Shown piece by piece: positions 9,091-17,908 of a stretch of 64,000 nucleotides of DNA (its first letter is position 1; each line of letters begins with the position of its first letter). The stretch is from Pseudomonas sp. RC10 (GTDB lineage: Bacteria; Pseudomonadota; Gammaproteobacteria; Pseudomonadales; Pseudomonadaceae), in NCBI RefSeq assembly GCF_038397775.1, contig NZ_CP151650.1, positions 372,001 to 436,000 on the forward strand, in the 5' to 3' direction. The position numbers and the translations under genes were made by a program. The notes under the pieces are model-generated. The model was not told where the DNA came from. It ran no database searches and worked only from the letters and a program-made list of their open reading frames with translations.

Positions 9091-10032
9091 ATGCAGTTAT
9101 CCCGTAACCCTGCTGTTAACACTGTGGTTTCGAACTCCAAATGCCGTGGGCTGTTGTTGGTCGCCGCAGGATTTGGCTTCGTACTGATGGCGGGATGCGC
9201 CAACTCGCCTGTGTCCAAGGTCGGCGCCAGCACCAAGGTCGAGTACTACCCGACGTGCTACGAGCCGGTGCAGCACTTGCGTCAGACTGACTCTGATGTG
9301 AGCAAATCCGTGATCGGCGGGGCTGCTGTGGGGGCGCTGGGCGGCGCATTGGCCGGGGCCTTGGTCGGCAACTCCCAAGACCGCGCGCGCAACGTCGCCA
9401 TTGGCGTCGCCGGTGGTGCTTTGGTAGGTGGCGCGGCAGGCTATTACACCGAGAAACAAAAACAGATCACCGACGACAACCAGCGCATCGGCTCCTACGC
9501 CACCGATATCGACAAGAGCGCCGCCGACATCGACCGCAGCGTCGGTTACGCCAAAGCGTCGCAGTCGTGCTATCAGGGTGAGTTCACCAAACTCCTCTCC
9601 GCGCGCAAAGCCAAGACCATGAACGACACCGAAGGCCGTAAGCGTCTGGCTGAAATCGTTGCAGGCCTCAAAGAATCCAACGACCTGATCACCGCCGTAA
9701 ACGGCCGCACTGGTGAAAACCTCGACAACTACACCCAAGCGTACGAAAAAGACCTGCAAACCGTAGGCGTTCAACGCGCCGACGTGGCCACCGTCGCGGC
9801 TGCAGACATCACTCCTGTCACCCCTACAACCAGCAAAAAGAAAGCACCGGCGAAGAAAAAACTGCCAACCGTACCTCAAGAAGCAGTCGCCACCGAGAAG
9901 ACCATCCAGGACGCGAAAACCAAACAGGCCGCAGGCCAGCAGGTCGCCGCGACCGGCCAGTCTCAAGTCAACGCCATGTGCAAAAACCCGGACCTCGGCG
10001 ACTGGGCACCGGTGCCTTGCCCGAATGTTTGA
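9091..10032 (+). CDS. tagQ: Outer-membrane lipoprotein TagQ (T6SS signalling)
   Basis: 313 residues. A hydrophobic N-terminal segment ends in 'LMAGC', a lipobox with the lipid-bearing Cys near residue 35. Then comes a glycine-zipper region ('GGAAVGALGGALAGALVG', repeated) at about 75-115, a helical segment, and a Lys/Pro-rich stretch near 245-260. TagQ is the lipoprotein that anchors TagR at the outer membrane in the H1-type T6SS. It has its own ribosome site (AGAGAG) and lies 83 bp after tagR, a wider gap than elsewhere in the operon. A decayed gene on the opposite strand begins right after its stop. Confidence 0.82.
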   Translation: MQLSRNPAVNTVVSNSKCRGLLLVAAGFGFVLMAGCANSPVSKVGASTKVEYYPTCYEPVQHLRQTDSDVSKSVIGGAAVGALGGALAGALVGNSQDRARNVAIGVAGGALVGGAAGYYTEKQKQITDDNQRIGSYATDIDKSAADIDRSVGYAKASQSCYQGEFTKLLSARKAKTMNDTEGRKRLAEIVAGLKESNDLITAVNGRTGENLDNYTQAYEKDLQTVGVQRADVATVAAADITPVTPTTSKKKAPAKKKLPTVPQEAVATEKTIQDAKTKQAAGQQVAATGQSQVNAMCKNPDLGDWAPVPCPNV

Positions 10033-10284
10033 TTAGGGCATAAAGGCGGGTCAGATAGTCTTTTCTATCTGAAGCAGTTGTAAACTTCTGGTTTACAACT
10101 GCCCCTTCAGCCAGCTCTCCATCAGTAATCACCGCTTGAATGTGCTTACCGATATTCTGCTTGCTGGTCTGATAAAGCTCAGCCATTTCCAGTTGCGTCA
10201 ACCAGACTTGACCGTCCATTTGGCGCAGCGAGAATTACGCAGGCCATCTTCCGTGCTGTAGAGGATCAGGTCGCTACCTGTCAT
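10033..10284 (-). pseudogene. Remnant of a RhuM-family gene
   Basis: On the minus strand a start at 10284 with a GGAGG site reads MTGSDLILYSTEDGL, the start typical of RhuM-family proteins. The frame is then broken, and 'GQVWLTQLEMAELYQTSKQNIGKHI' continues in another frame from about 10219. The match fades after 'TTASDRKDYLTRLYALI' near 10034, just short of the tagQ stop; intact RhuM proteins are over 300 residues. So it carries both a frame disruption near 10220-10240 and a 3' truncation. RhuM-like genes are common on Salmonella SPI-3 and other islands. Two palindromes at 10051-10070 and 10077-10099 fall inside its coding sequence. Confidence 0.72.
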
Positions 10285-10388
10285 TGGGCATTGCCTCCGC
10301 GTCTTGCCTCAAGTGCCGACTCTGGCTAATCAAGCCATCGTGAAGAGAAGGCGCAAGCTTAAACTTTCGCCCTGAACAGGACGCCCAC

Positions 10389-10414
10389 AAAAAAGCCCGC
10401 GCATCGGCGGGCTT
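10389..10414 (-). terminator. Intrinsic terminator downstream of tRNA-Arg
   Basis: An 8-bp stem AAGCCCGC/GCGGGCTT with a 6-nt loop (10393-10414) is followed on the minus strand by a run of Ts (10389-10394 read in reverse). It lies about 50 bp past the tRNA 3' end and would end the tRNA transcript. Confidence 0.75.
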
Positions 10415-10462
10415 CTTTATAAAGCGGATCCCGGTCTGCTGTGCATGACTCAGGATCGAAGA

Positions 10463-10539
10463 TGGCGCACCTGGCGGGATTCGAACCCACGACCCCTGCC
10501 TTCGGAGGGCAGTACTCTATCCAGCTGAGCTACAGGTGC
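10463..10539 (-). tRNA. tRNA-Arg (anticodon CCG)
   Basis: The minus strand folds into a full 77-nt cloverleaf. The acceptor stem is GCACCTG/CAGGTGC with G as discriminator and an encoded CCA (10463-10465). The D arm has AGCTCAGCTGGATAGAG. The anticodon stem CTGCC/GGCAG encloses the loop CTCCGAA, giving anticodon CCG, which reads the Arg codon CGG. The T arm holds GGTTCGAATCC. It sits between the rhuM remnant and the toxin-like gene at 10757. tRNA genes like this are common integration sites for islands, although no attachment repeat is obvious here. Confidence 0.96.
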
Positions 10540-10756
10540 AACGCGGGCGCCATGATACCCATCTCGGTCCAAAGCGTCCATTGCATTGACTTGCCGTTTG
10601 TTTCGCCCTGACAAATGAACCTCGGGCTTACGTCGTTCTGGTCATGCGCGGTCAGATTACCCCATTGCCCTTCCTCTTCTGCGATAGCTATGTACCGCAT
10701 CGCTTCACGCGCCAGCTGCTTCCCTGACGGTCTTTCAATCAGCAAGGACTTTCAGG

Positions 10757-13264
10757 ATGGCGATCGACCTCGAACACTTTGAGCGCAGTCTGCATTCGAT
10801 GGCGGATGCGCGGGCGGTGATGGCGAAGGCACGTGGCTATTTAGAGGCGTGGCCTGATATTTATCAGCTGGCGCGCAAGACGGCGGGTGAGTACCTGCTC
10901 AAGCACACCGGCAAGCCGCTGGATCCGGATCGCGTGTGGTGGAACGTGTTCGACGGTGCGGCCAGCGCGCCGACGTTTACCGGTTGGCGTCACAGCGGGC
11001 CGCCTAAACAGTCGATGACGTTCACGCAGTTGCTTATTCACCGTTTCAACGACGGTTTTCAGGTCGCGCCCGATGTGTTGCCGGTTTATGGCGGTTTCTA
11101 TAACCGAAGCAGCGGGGCCCGTGAATACGGTCAGCACAACGAGGTGCAGCTCGAACCGGGCAAGGTGATGGGCGATTTGTGGGCGATGGATTTTGCGTCG
11201 CTTCTGGCGCAGCGCACTGAACGCTTCTGGCGTGAACATGGCGATGATTTTGCGCTGCTGGCGAAAGTGCGGCTCCTCGCGAGTCTTGATGAGGCGGTAA
11301 ATCAAGGCGCGCTCATGCCTTCTGATCGTCAGCGCCTGCGCGCGTGGCTGGGGCTGGCGCAAGACAGGGTCACGCTGACCACGCTGCAAGCCGCGACGAC
11401 GGGCAACGCCTTTCATATCCGGCATTACGTCGTGACGGGCGGGGGCCATCTGATCACATTGCGCGCTGACGATGGCCGCACCGTGTTGTATTGCCCTGGT
11501 ACCGAGTGGCTGCCGCGCGCGTTTGCCAACCACGGCGATCTGGTGCATTGGCTGAGTCGTCAGCTTCGCTCGCGTGAAGCCTTTGATGCGCTGTTTCGCG
11601 TACATCAGCAGTCAGGCGCTGAGGCGCATCAGCAGGCGATGAGCAACCTGATGAAGCGGTTTGGGCCCGCGGAAGCGCCGGCCTGGCCATTCGGGGTAGG
11701 TCGGCGGGTGACGGGCGATCTGTTTGCCGAAATGCGGGATTGGGCCAAGACGGATCTTGCCGTCAGCCACACGATGGCCGTCAGTAACGCCGATTTGCGC
11801 AAGTCGCTCTGGCGTGGGTATCTCGGAGCATTTCTTGGGGTGTTCGGAGGTTTTCCCGTATTGGCGTGGCCGCTGGGACTGGTGGTGCTGGGGGCGGGCG
11901 TGGCGCGCCTGTCGCTGGACATTGACGCAGCGGTGCGCGCTCGGTCTGTGGTCGAGCGCACGCAGGCGGTCATCTCGGCGGTGGCGGACACGGTCGCTGC
12001 GGTGTTCTCGATCATTGATGTCGGGCTGGGCGTCAAGGCGCTGCATTTCAAGGCCCCGCCCCATGAGCGGCTAATCGCCACTCGGGTGTTAGAGCCAACT
12101 GACCGGTTGAATGACGAGCTGGAGAGCCTGGACGGCAATCGCATCGTGCCTGAGCCGATGACCACGCCGGGAATGCTTGATGGCGTGAGCGTCGATGATG
12201 ACGGTTCGACCTGGATCGAGATGAATGACCTGACCCTTAGGGTTCGGCACAGCCCAGAGGCCGAGGGATGGTTGGCGGTGGATGATGACGATCCGTACGC
12301 CTTCCTGCCGAACACCCGGATGCAAGTGGTGACCGATTTCATGTGGACGCCGCTCGAAGTCGCCCAGCCCGAACTGGCAGTGTCCGGCCAATTGGAAACG
12401 GTTGCTTCGGGATTCTGGGACACCTACATGCAGGCTAACTACGAGTCGCACTGGGAGATGTCGCAGGCGTTGCTCGAACGCCAGCGCGAAACGTTATCCA
12501 CAATCGCGCTGCCCAGCCCTTCGATGAGCAATCCGTTGTTGGAGAACCCACGGCAGTTTCGTTATCTGCTCAAGGACGGAAAGCCGTTTTACACCTGGGT
12601 CGACGAGGAATACTTCAACAATGATCTGGTCGCTGCGTACACCGATGAGTTGACGCAGGCCAACGGCGTGTTCCGCCATGGCGTGGAGATCGACAGTGAG
12701 ATGGTCGCTTACCTGAATGACCTGTTCGATTCGCTGGAGCAGTTGCCCCGCAGCGAAGCCGTGCGTTTATGGCGCGGGGGCAGTGGTGCGCGAGCGACCG
12801 GCGGCGGGCAGTTCCGTAATGGAGAGCTAAACGTGGGCGACGTGTTGGTCACCACGGACATTACGTCGTTTACGGAAAACCCCTACGCGTTACGCGATTT
12901 TGTAGCACCGAAGCAGGTAAAAGGGTTGAAGCGGGTCAACGTCTTCGACGACACCTCGGTGGTCTATGAACTGATTGGCAAGGGCATGAACAGTGGCGTT
13001 CCCATCGGGCCAATGTCGCTGAGCACCGCAGAGGCGGAGGTCGTGTTCACCCCCGGTCGCTATCTGCGCATCGAATCTGTGCGAGAAGTGCGAGGTGAGC
13101 ACTATCACTTCGTCAGGGTAAGGCTGCGTGAAGTGGACAAACCGGATGTAGGCAGTGTCTATGACTTGCGTACGGGGGAACCCTTCGACCGTGTGGCGTA
13201 TGTCAACCGCGTGCGGCATGCATCGTTGGTCGAGCGGTTCTTTCCCGCTGCCCAGTGGCCTTGA
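10757..13264 (+). CDS. Putative toxin: dermonecrotic-toxin-like N-terminal region with C-terminal ADP-ribosyltransferase domain
   Basis: 835 residues. The first ~300 resemble the 'dermonecrotic toxin' (DUF6543) region of large Pseudomonas proteins, with 'TFTQLLIHRF', 'LQAATTGNAFHIRHYVV' and 'LYCPG.EWLPRAF'. Residues ~355-440 hold two or three hydrophobic stretches. The last ~190 residues carry an R-S-ExE ADP-ribosyltransferase signature: Arg673 in LWRGG, Ser704 in TDITSFTEN, and Glu759-x-Glu761 in AEAEVVF. This layout suggests a delivered toxin that modifies host or rival proteins. No signal peptide and no obvious immunity gene are seen. AGGAC lies just before the ATG. Delivery by the adjacent T6SS or by a type III system is possible but unproven. 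Domain naming is from memory of motifs, not a search. Confidence 0.7.
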   Translation: MAIDLEHFERSLHSMADARAVMAKARGYLEAWPDIYQLARKTAGEYLLKHTGKPLDPDRVWWNVFDGAASAPTFTGWRHSGPPKQSMTFTQLLIHRFNDGFQVAPDVLPVYGGFYNRSSGAREYGQHNEVQLEPGKVMGDLWAMDFASLLAQRTERFWREHGDDFALLAKVRLLASLDEAVNQGALMPSDRQRLRAWLGLAQDRVTLTTLQAATTGNAFHIRHYVVTGGGHLITLRADDGRTVLYCPGTEWLPRAFANHGDLVHWLSRQLRSREAFDALFRVHQQSGAEAHQQAMSNLMKRFGPAEAPAWPFGVGRRVTGDLFAEMRDWAKTDLAVSHTMAVSNADLRKSLWRGYLGAFLGVFGGFPVLAWPLGLVVLGAGVARLSLDIDAAVRARSVVERTQAVISAVADTVAAVFSIIDVGLGVKALHFKAPPHERLIATRVLEPTDRLNDELESLDGNRIVPEPMTTPGMLDGVSVDDDGSTWIEMNDLTLRVRHSPEAEGWLAVDDDDPYAFLPNTRMQVVTDFMWTPLEVAQPELAVSGQLETVASGFWDTYMQANYESHWEMSQALLERQRETLSTIALPSPSMSNPLLENPRQFRYLLKDGKPFYTWVDEEYFNNDLVAAYTDELTQANGVFRHGVEIDSEMVAYLNDLFDSLEQLPRSEAVRLWRGGSGARATGGGQFRNGELNVGDVLVTTDITSFTENPYALRDFVAPKQVKGLKRVNVFDDTSVVYELIGKGMNSGVPIGPMSLSTAEAEVVFTPGRYLRIESVREVRGEHYHFVRVRLREVDKPDVGSVYDLRTGEPFDRVAYVNRVRHASLVERFFPAAQWP

Positions 13265-13519
13265 TGAGGACCCGCTGATCCGGAACGTTTCGTAAATCGG
13301 GCGCGTTTGTTCTTTTTTTCGAACACCCTATTGTCCTTTGTTGTTCTTGAACCTAGGATTCGTTTGAGATTTCAAACGCTCCCGTACGGTCACCCGCGCT
13401 TTTCGCGATCCGTGCGTGCGGGGCCCGGCGAATGTTTTCCTGACGGCAGCCTCGGCAGAGGCGCCTTTGAACAATCAATAATTCGCTCCGCCTTGCGCGG
13501 TGCTGTTTAGGAGGCCGAC

Positions 13520-14962
13520 ATGCAGCTCAAAGATTCGAAGTTGTTCCGCCAGCAGGCGTACATCAATGGCGCCTGGGCCGATGCCGACAGCGGCCAGACC
13601 ATCAAGGTTAACAATCCGTCGAACAACGAGATTCTCGGCACCGTGCCGAAAATGGGCGCTGCTGAAACCCGCCGTGCCATCGAAGCTGCCGACAAGGCGC
13701 TGCCCGCCTGGCGTGCACTGACCGCCAAAGAGCGTGGCGCCAAGCTGCGTCGCTGGTTCGAGCTGATGATCGAAAACCAGGACGACCTCGGTCGCCTGAT
13801 GACCCTGGAACAAGGCAAGCCGCTGGCCGAAGCCAAGGGCGAAATCGCCTACGCCGCTTCCTTCATCGAATGGTTCTCTGAAGAAGCCAAGCGCATCTAC
13901 GGCGACGTGATTCCAGGCCACCAGCCGGACAAGCGCCTGATCGTGCTGAAACAGCCCATCGGCGTGACTGCTGCGATCACCCCGTGGAACTTCCCGGCAG
14001 CGATGATCACCCGTAAAGCCGGTCCTGCGCTGGCCGCCGGTTGCACCATGGTCTTGAAGCCTGCATCGCAAACCCCTTACTCCGCACTGGCGCTGGCTGA
14101 GCTGGCCGAGCGAGCGGGCATTCCTGCTGGCGTGTTCAGCGTCGTGACCGGCAGCGCGGGCGACATCGGCAGCGAGCTGACCAGCAATCCGATCGTGCGC
14201 AAACTGTCGTTCACCGGCTCGACCGAAATTGGTCGTCAGTTGATGGCCGAATGTGCCCACGACATCAAAAAAGTCTCGCTGGAGCTGGGCGGCAACGCGC
14301 CGTTCATCGTGTTCGACGACGCGGACCTGGATAAGGCCGTTGAAGGCGCGATCATCTCCAAATACCGCAACAACGGTCAGACCTGTGTCTGCGCCAACCG
14401 CATCTATGTGCAGGATTCGGTCTACGACGCGTTCGCCGAGAAACTGCAGGCGGCAGTCGCCAAGCTGAAAGTCGGCGACGGCCTGGCTGAGGGCACCACC
14501 ACTGGCCCGTTGATCGACGAAAAAGCGGTTGCCAAGGTCAAGGAGCACATCGCTGATGCGCTGGGCAAAGGCGCGAAAGTGCTGAGCGGTGGCAACAGCC
14601 TGGAAGGCAATTTCTTTGAGCCGACCATTTTGGTGAACGTGTCCAAAGACGCCGCTGTGGCCAAGGAAGAAACCTTCGGCCCATTGGCGCCACTGTTCCG
14701 CTTCAAAGATGAGGCGGAAGTGATCGCCATGGCCAACGACACCGAGTTCGGTCTGGCGTCGTACTTCTACGCCCAGAACATGAGCCGCGTGTTCCGTGTG
14801 GCCGAAGCGCTGGAGTACGGCATGGTGGGTATCAACACCGGCCTGATCTCCAACGAAGTCGCGCCGTTCGGCGGTGTGAAGGCCTCGGGCCTGGGGCGTG
14901 AAGGCTCGAAATACGGCATCGAAGACTATCTGGAAATAAAATACCTCTGCCTCTCTGTTTAA
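13520..14962 (+). CDS. gabD: NADP-dependent succinate-semialdehyde dehydrogenase
   Basis: 480 residues, the standard GabD length. Aldehyde dehydrogenase motifs are present: 'TPWNFPAAMITRKAGPALAAGC', 'FTGSTEIGR', the general-base Glu in 'LELGGNAPFIVFDDAD', and catalytic Cys289 in 'GQTCVCANR' with Cys291 two residues on, the pair that makes GabD redox-sensitive. It oxidises succinate semialdehyde to succinate, the second step of GABA use. A GGAGG site lies 6 bp before the ATG. gabT follows 175 bp later on the same strand, so the pair forms the GABA shunt. The 255-bp leader upstream shows no recognisable regulator site. Confidence 0.96.
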   Translation: MQLKDSKLFRQQAYINGAWADADSGQTIKVNNPSNNEILGTVPKMGAAETRRAIEAADKALPAWRALTAKERGAKLRRWFELMIENQDDLGRLMTLEQGKPLAEAKGEIAYAASFIEWFSEEAKRIYGDVIPGHQPDKRLIVLKQPIGVTAAITPWNFPAAMITRKAGPALAAGCTMVLKPASQTPYSALALAELAERAGIPAGVFSVVTGSAGDIGSELTSNPIVRKLSFTGSTEIGRQLMAECAHDIKKVSLELGGNAPFIVFDDADLDKAVEGAIISKYRNNGQTCVCANRIYVQDSVYDAFAEKLQAAVAKLKVGDGLAEGTTTGPLIDEKAVAKVKEHIADALGKGAKVLSGGNSLEGNFFEPTILVNVSKDAAVAKEETFGPLAPLFRFKDEAEVIAMANDTEFGLASYFYAQNMSRVFRVAEALEYGMVGINTGLISNEVAPFGGVKASGLGREGSKYGIEDYLEIKYLCLSV

Positions 14963-15137
14963 GGCAGCGATATCCGACCCGCGCAGCGCGAGAGCGACGT
15001 TGCGCGGGTGTTTGTAGCAGCAAAACCCATTCGCTGGCCGGGAGGCCGCGGCAGTCGATCATCGTATGCTGCCGCTGTTGACCCCCGCCGCCTGATCCTT
15101 GAACCACGCCGCCCGATGAGCGGTGAATGAGGAAACC

Positions 15138-16418
15138 ATGAGCAAAACAAACGCATCCCTGATGAAACGCCGTGAAGCCGCTGTACCCCGTGGCGTTGGT
15201 CAAATTCACCCGATCTTCGCCGAATCCGCGAAGAACGCTACCGTAACTGACGTTGAAGGTCGTGAGTTCATCGACTTCGCGGGCGGTATTGCTGTACTGA
15301 ACACCGGTCACCTGCACCCGAAAATCGTCGCTGCCGTTCAAGAGCAACTGACCAAGCTGACTCACACCTGCTTCCAGGTATTGGCGTACGAGCCCTACGT
15401 TGAGCTGTGCGAAAAAATCAACGCCAAGGTCCCAGGCAATTTCGACAAGAAAACCCTGCTGGTCACCACCGGCTCCGAAGCCGTAGAGAACGCCGTCAAG
15501 ATTGCCCGCGCTGCCACTGGTCGTGCTGGCGTGATCGCATTCACCGGCGCGTACCATGGCCGCACCATGATGACCTTGGGTCTGACCGGTAAAGTCGTGC
15601 CGTACTCGGCTGGCATGGGCCTGATGCCAGGTGGCATCTTCCGCGCCATCTACCCGAACGAACTGCACGGCGTGAGCGTTGACGACTCCATCGCCAGCAT
15701 CGAGCGCATCTTCAAGAACGACGCCGAGCCAAAAGACATCGCCGCGATCATTATCGAGCCGGTGCAGGGCGAAGGCGGTTTCTACGTCGCGCCTAAAGCA
15801 TTCATGGCTCGCCTGCGCGAACTGTGCGACAAGCACGGCATCCTGCTGATCGCTGACGAAGTGCAGACCGGCGCTGGCCGTACGGGCACCTTCTTTGCCA
15901 TGGAACAGATGGGCGTCACTGCCGACCTGACCACCTTCGCCAAATCCATCGCTGGCGGCTTCCCGCTCGCAGGCGTTTGCGGCAAGGCCGAATACATGGA
16001 CGCCATCGCACCAGGCGGTCTGGGCGGCACCTACGCCGGTAGCCCGATTGCCTGCGCCGCTGCGCTGGCGGTGATGGAGGTGTTCGAAGAAGAGCATCTG
16101 CTGGATCGCTGCAAAGCGGTCGGCGAGCGTCTGGTCACCGGTCTGAAAGCCATCCAGGCCAAGCACCCGGTCATCGGTGAGGTGCGTGCTCTGGGCGCAA
16201 TGATTGCGGTCGAGTGCTTCGAAAACGGTGACACTCACAAGCCGAACGCGGCTGCTGTGGCGTCCGTCGTGGCCAAGGCTCGCGAGAAAGGTCTGATCCT
16301 GCTGTCGTGCGGCACCTACGGCAACGTTCTGCGCGTGCTGGTCCCGCTGACCTCGCCTGACGAGCAGTTGGACAAAGGCCTGAAGATCATCGAAGAGTGC
16401 TTCGCTGAGATCGCCTGA
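15138..16418 (+). CDS. gabT: 4-aminobutyrate aminotransferase
   Basis: 426 residues of a class III PLP-dependent aminotransferase. The start at 15138 (MSKTNASLMKRR) has GAGGAAA 5-6 bp upstream and matches the family N-terminus; a start 15 bp earlier is less likely. 'GSEAVENAVKIAR', 'TGAYHGRT', 'IIEPVQGEGGF', 'LIADEVQTGAGRTG' and the PLP Schiff-base Lys269 in 'FAKSIAGGFP' are all visible. The enzyme moves the amino group of GABA to 2-oxoglutarate, making succinate semialdehyde for GabD. A strong terminator follows within 60 bp. Confidence 0.96.
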   Translation: MSKTNASLMKRREAAVPRGVGQIHPIFAESAKNATVTDVEGREFIDFAGGIAVLNTGHLHPKIVAAVQEQLTKLTHTCFQVLAYEPYVELCEKINAKVPGNFDKKTLLVTTGSEAVENAVKIARAATGRAGVIAFTGAYHGRTMMTLGLTGKVVPYSAGMGLMPGGIFRAIYPNELHGVSVDDSIASIERIFKNDAEPKDIAAIIIEPVQGEGGFYVAPKAFMARLRELCDKHGILLIADEVQTGAGRTGTFFAMEQMGVTADLTTFAKSIAGGFPLAGVCGKAEYMDAIAPGGLGGTYAGSPIACAAALAVMEVFEEEHLLDRCKAVGERLVTGLKAIQAKHPVIGEVRALGAMIAVECFENGDTHKPNAAAVASVVAKAREKGLILLSCGTYGNVLRVLVPLTSPDEQLDKGLKIIEECFAEIA

Positions 16419-16468
16419 TGCGTCATTGAAGAAGGGTCGCATTGATCAAAATGTGACCACTTCGTCAG

Positions 16469-16494
16469 AAAAAACCTGCTTCGGCAGGTTTTTT
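16469..16494 (+). terminator. Intrinsic terminator of gabT
   Basis: The sequence AAAAAACCTGC-TTCG-GCAGGTTTTTT forms an 11-bp stem with a very stable TTCG tetraloop, ending in six Ts. It is bidirectional in form but is placed to end the gabDT transcript. Confidence 0.9.
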
Positions 16495-16579
16495 CGTTTA
16501 TTGACGTCAGAAAATTCGCTTAAAGCCTGTCTCGCACGCCGCTCTTTGACTAAGGTACGAAGACTGATGCCGGAGAGTC

Positions 16580-17803
16580 ATGATGACCGTTGTAGAGGCA
16601 CCTGCTGTTCCTCGTATTTTGATTGCCGAAGGCGATCCTTGGGCACGTGAGATGCTCAATGAGCTGGTTCTGGACGTGCGCTGCGACGCGCAACTGGATG
16701 TGTGCTCGGACGGCAAGCAGGCGGTGGAGCTGATGCGTGGCTACATCCCGGATCTGGTGATCGCTTCCCGAGAGCTTCCGGGCGTTGATGGCCTGACCCT
16801 GCTGCGTGGGTTGCGCCTGCTAAAACGCCAGCCACCGGTGCGTTTTATCCTGCTCAGCAACCGTAACGACAGTGCCAGCGTGCGCGAAGCCGTGCAGTTG
16901 GCGCCGACGGCCTATCTGACCAAGCCGCTGAACATCGAAAGCCTGCGTCAGCGGCTGGAAAATCTGTTGCTCAAGGACGGCGCACAGGTCGCCTGCGAGG
17001 TGCCTGCGCTGGCGCCTGGCGTCGGGCTGGATGCCTTCCTGGAAAAACGTCGAGAACTGGCGGACGGCGGCCCGTTGTACGTCGATGTGCGCGAAGCGCT
17101 GACTCGCTGTCGCACGCCTGCGGGCATCGACCTCAAACGTCTTGAACAAGAATTGACCGACGACCCTCACGTTACGGCGGTGTTGATTGCCGCGGCGAAC
17201 AGCGCTTCGCAGCATCAAGGCAAGCCCCAGCAGACCCTCGGACAGGCACTGGCAGTGCTGGGCGCGACTCAGAGCGCCAATTTGATTCAAGGGCTGGCGC
17301 TCAAGCGGGGCGCGATCCTGACGGACCCGTCGCTGATCATTCAGGCGAGTCAGGTGTGGGACGTTTCACGGCGAACAGCGGGCTATGCGCGGATTCTGGC
17401 GCGCACATTGGATCTGGACCACGAGCGCTGCTATTGCGCGGGCTTGCTCAGGGGGTTGGGTGATCTGTCGGTGATTCGCTGCCTTCAGGAATGGCTACAG
17501 GCCGGAGGCGTGCTAGACGATGCGACCATCGCCCACGCACTGGACCAATATGCGGCCGCATTCGGCTCGGCCCTGCGTACGCGCTGGCGTATTCCGTTGG
17601 AGCTGCGCGAACTGATTGCAGCGGTGTATCAGTACACCACCGGGGTCTACACCCGCGAAGTGCTGGCCATGAACCTGGCGGGGCAGATGGGCCGTCTCGG
17701 TCAGGAAGACCCGCTGGAGGCGCTGGCCAAGAGCAAATCGGCGCGGTTGTTGAAGGTCAACGCGTCCGATCTGGAGCGGGTGCGAAACAAGCTCGTCGCC
17801 TGA
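16580..17803 (+). CDS. Receiver-like plus HDOD domain signalling protein
   Basis: 407 residues. The N-terminal ~125 residues have a CheY-like layout ('ILIAEGDPWARE' acidic pocket, conserved Lys in 'YLTKPLN'). However, the segment that normally reads 'LVISDxxMPxxDG' is 'LVIASRELPGVDG', so the phosphoacceptor Asp is replaced by Ser. The rest, from about 150, is an HDOD domain ('RLEQELTDDPHVTAVLIAAANSAS', 'QALAVLGATQSANLIQGLAL'). HDOD proteins act in bacterial signalling, often in motility or stress, with no settled catalysis. A GGAG site precedes ATG-ATG at 16580/16583. The gene appears monocistronic, between gabT and a convergent diguanylate cyclase. Confidence 0.82.
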   Translation: MMTVVEAPAVPRILIAEGDPWAREMLNELVLDVRCDAQLDVCSDGKQAVELMRGYIPDLVIASRELPGVDGLTLLRGLRLLKRQPPVRFILLSNRNDSASVREAVQLAPTAYLTKPLNIESLRQRLENLLLKDGAQVACEVPALAPGVGLDAFLEKRRELADGGPLYVDVREALTRCRTPAGIDLKRLEQELTDDPHVTAVLIAAANSASQHQGKPQQTLGQALAVLGATQSANLIQGLALKRGAILTDPSLIIQASQVWDVSRRTAGYARILARTLDLDHERCYCAGLLRGLGDLSVIRCLQEWLQAGGVLDDATIAHALDQYAAAFGSALRTRWRIPLELRELIAAVYQYTTGVYTREVLAMNLAGQMGRLGQEDPLEALAKSKSARLLKVNASDLERVRNKLVA

Positions 17804-17830
17804 CTACGTCTGCAAGACTGGACGCAAACC

Positions 17831-17858
17831 TGTGGGAGCCAGCAAGCCGGCTCCCACA
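17831..17858. repeat. REP palindrome, 'GGGAGCCAGCAAGCCGGCTCCC' type
   Basis: A compact 28-bp palindrome (TGTGGGAGCC..GGCTCCCACA) between two convergent genes. The same unit flanks cysA at 27033, where an insertion sequence has split it, and a diverged form is at 58130-58216. It may also act as a weak transcription stop or mRNA stabiliser. Confidence 0.85.
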
Positions 17859-17908
17859 GGGATAAGGCGCGTCGGATGAATGTGCAGTTACACGCCACTC
17901 AACGATGC

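Noticed and set aside
10051..10099. Two hairpins after tagQ as possible terminators
   Set aside because: Neither is followed by a T-run, and both lie within the decayed rhuM coding sequence, so they are probably coding palindromes.
10530..10745. Minus-strand 71-codon frame between tRNA-Arg and the toxin gene
   Set aside because: It overlaps the tRNA 5' end, has no ribosome site, and looks like a composition artefact.
14832..16442. Minus-strand frame of 536 codons opposite gabT and the end of gabD
   Set aside because: A shadow of gabT with no motif and no ribosome site; gabT has full catalytic motifs.
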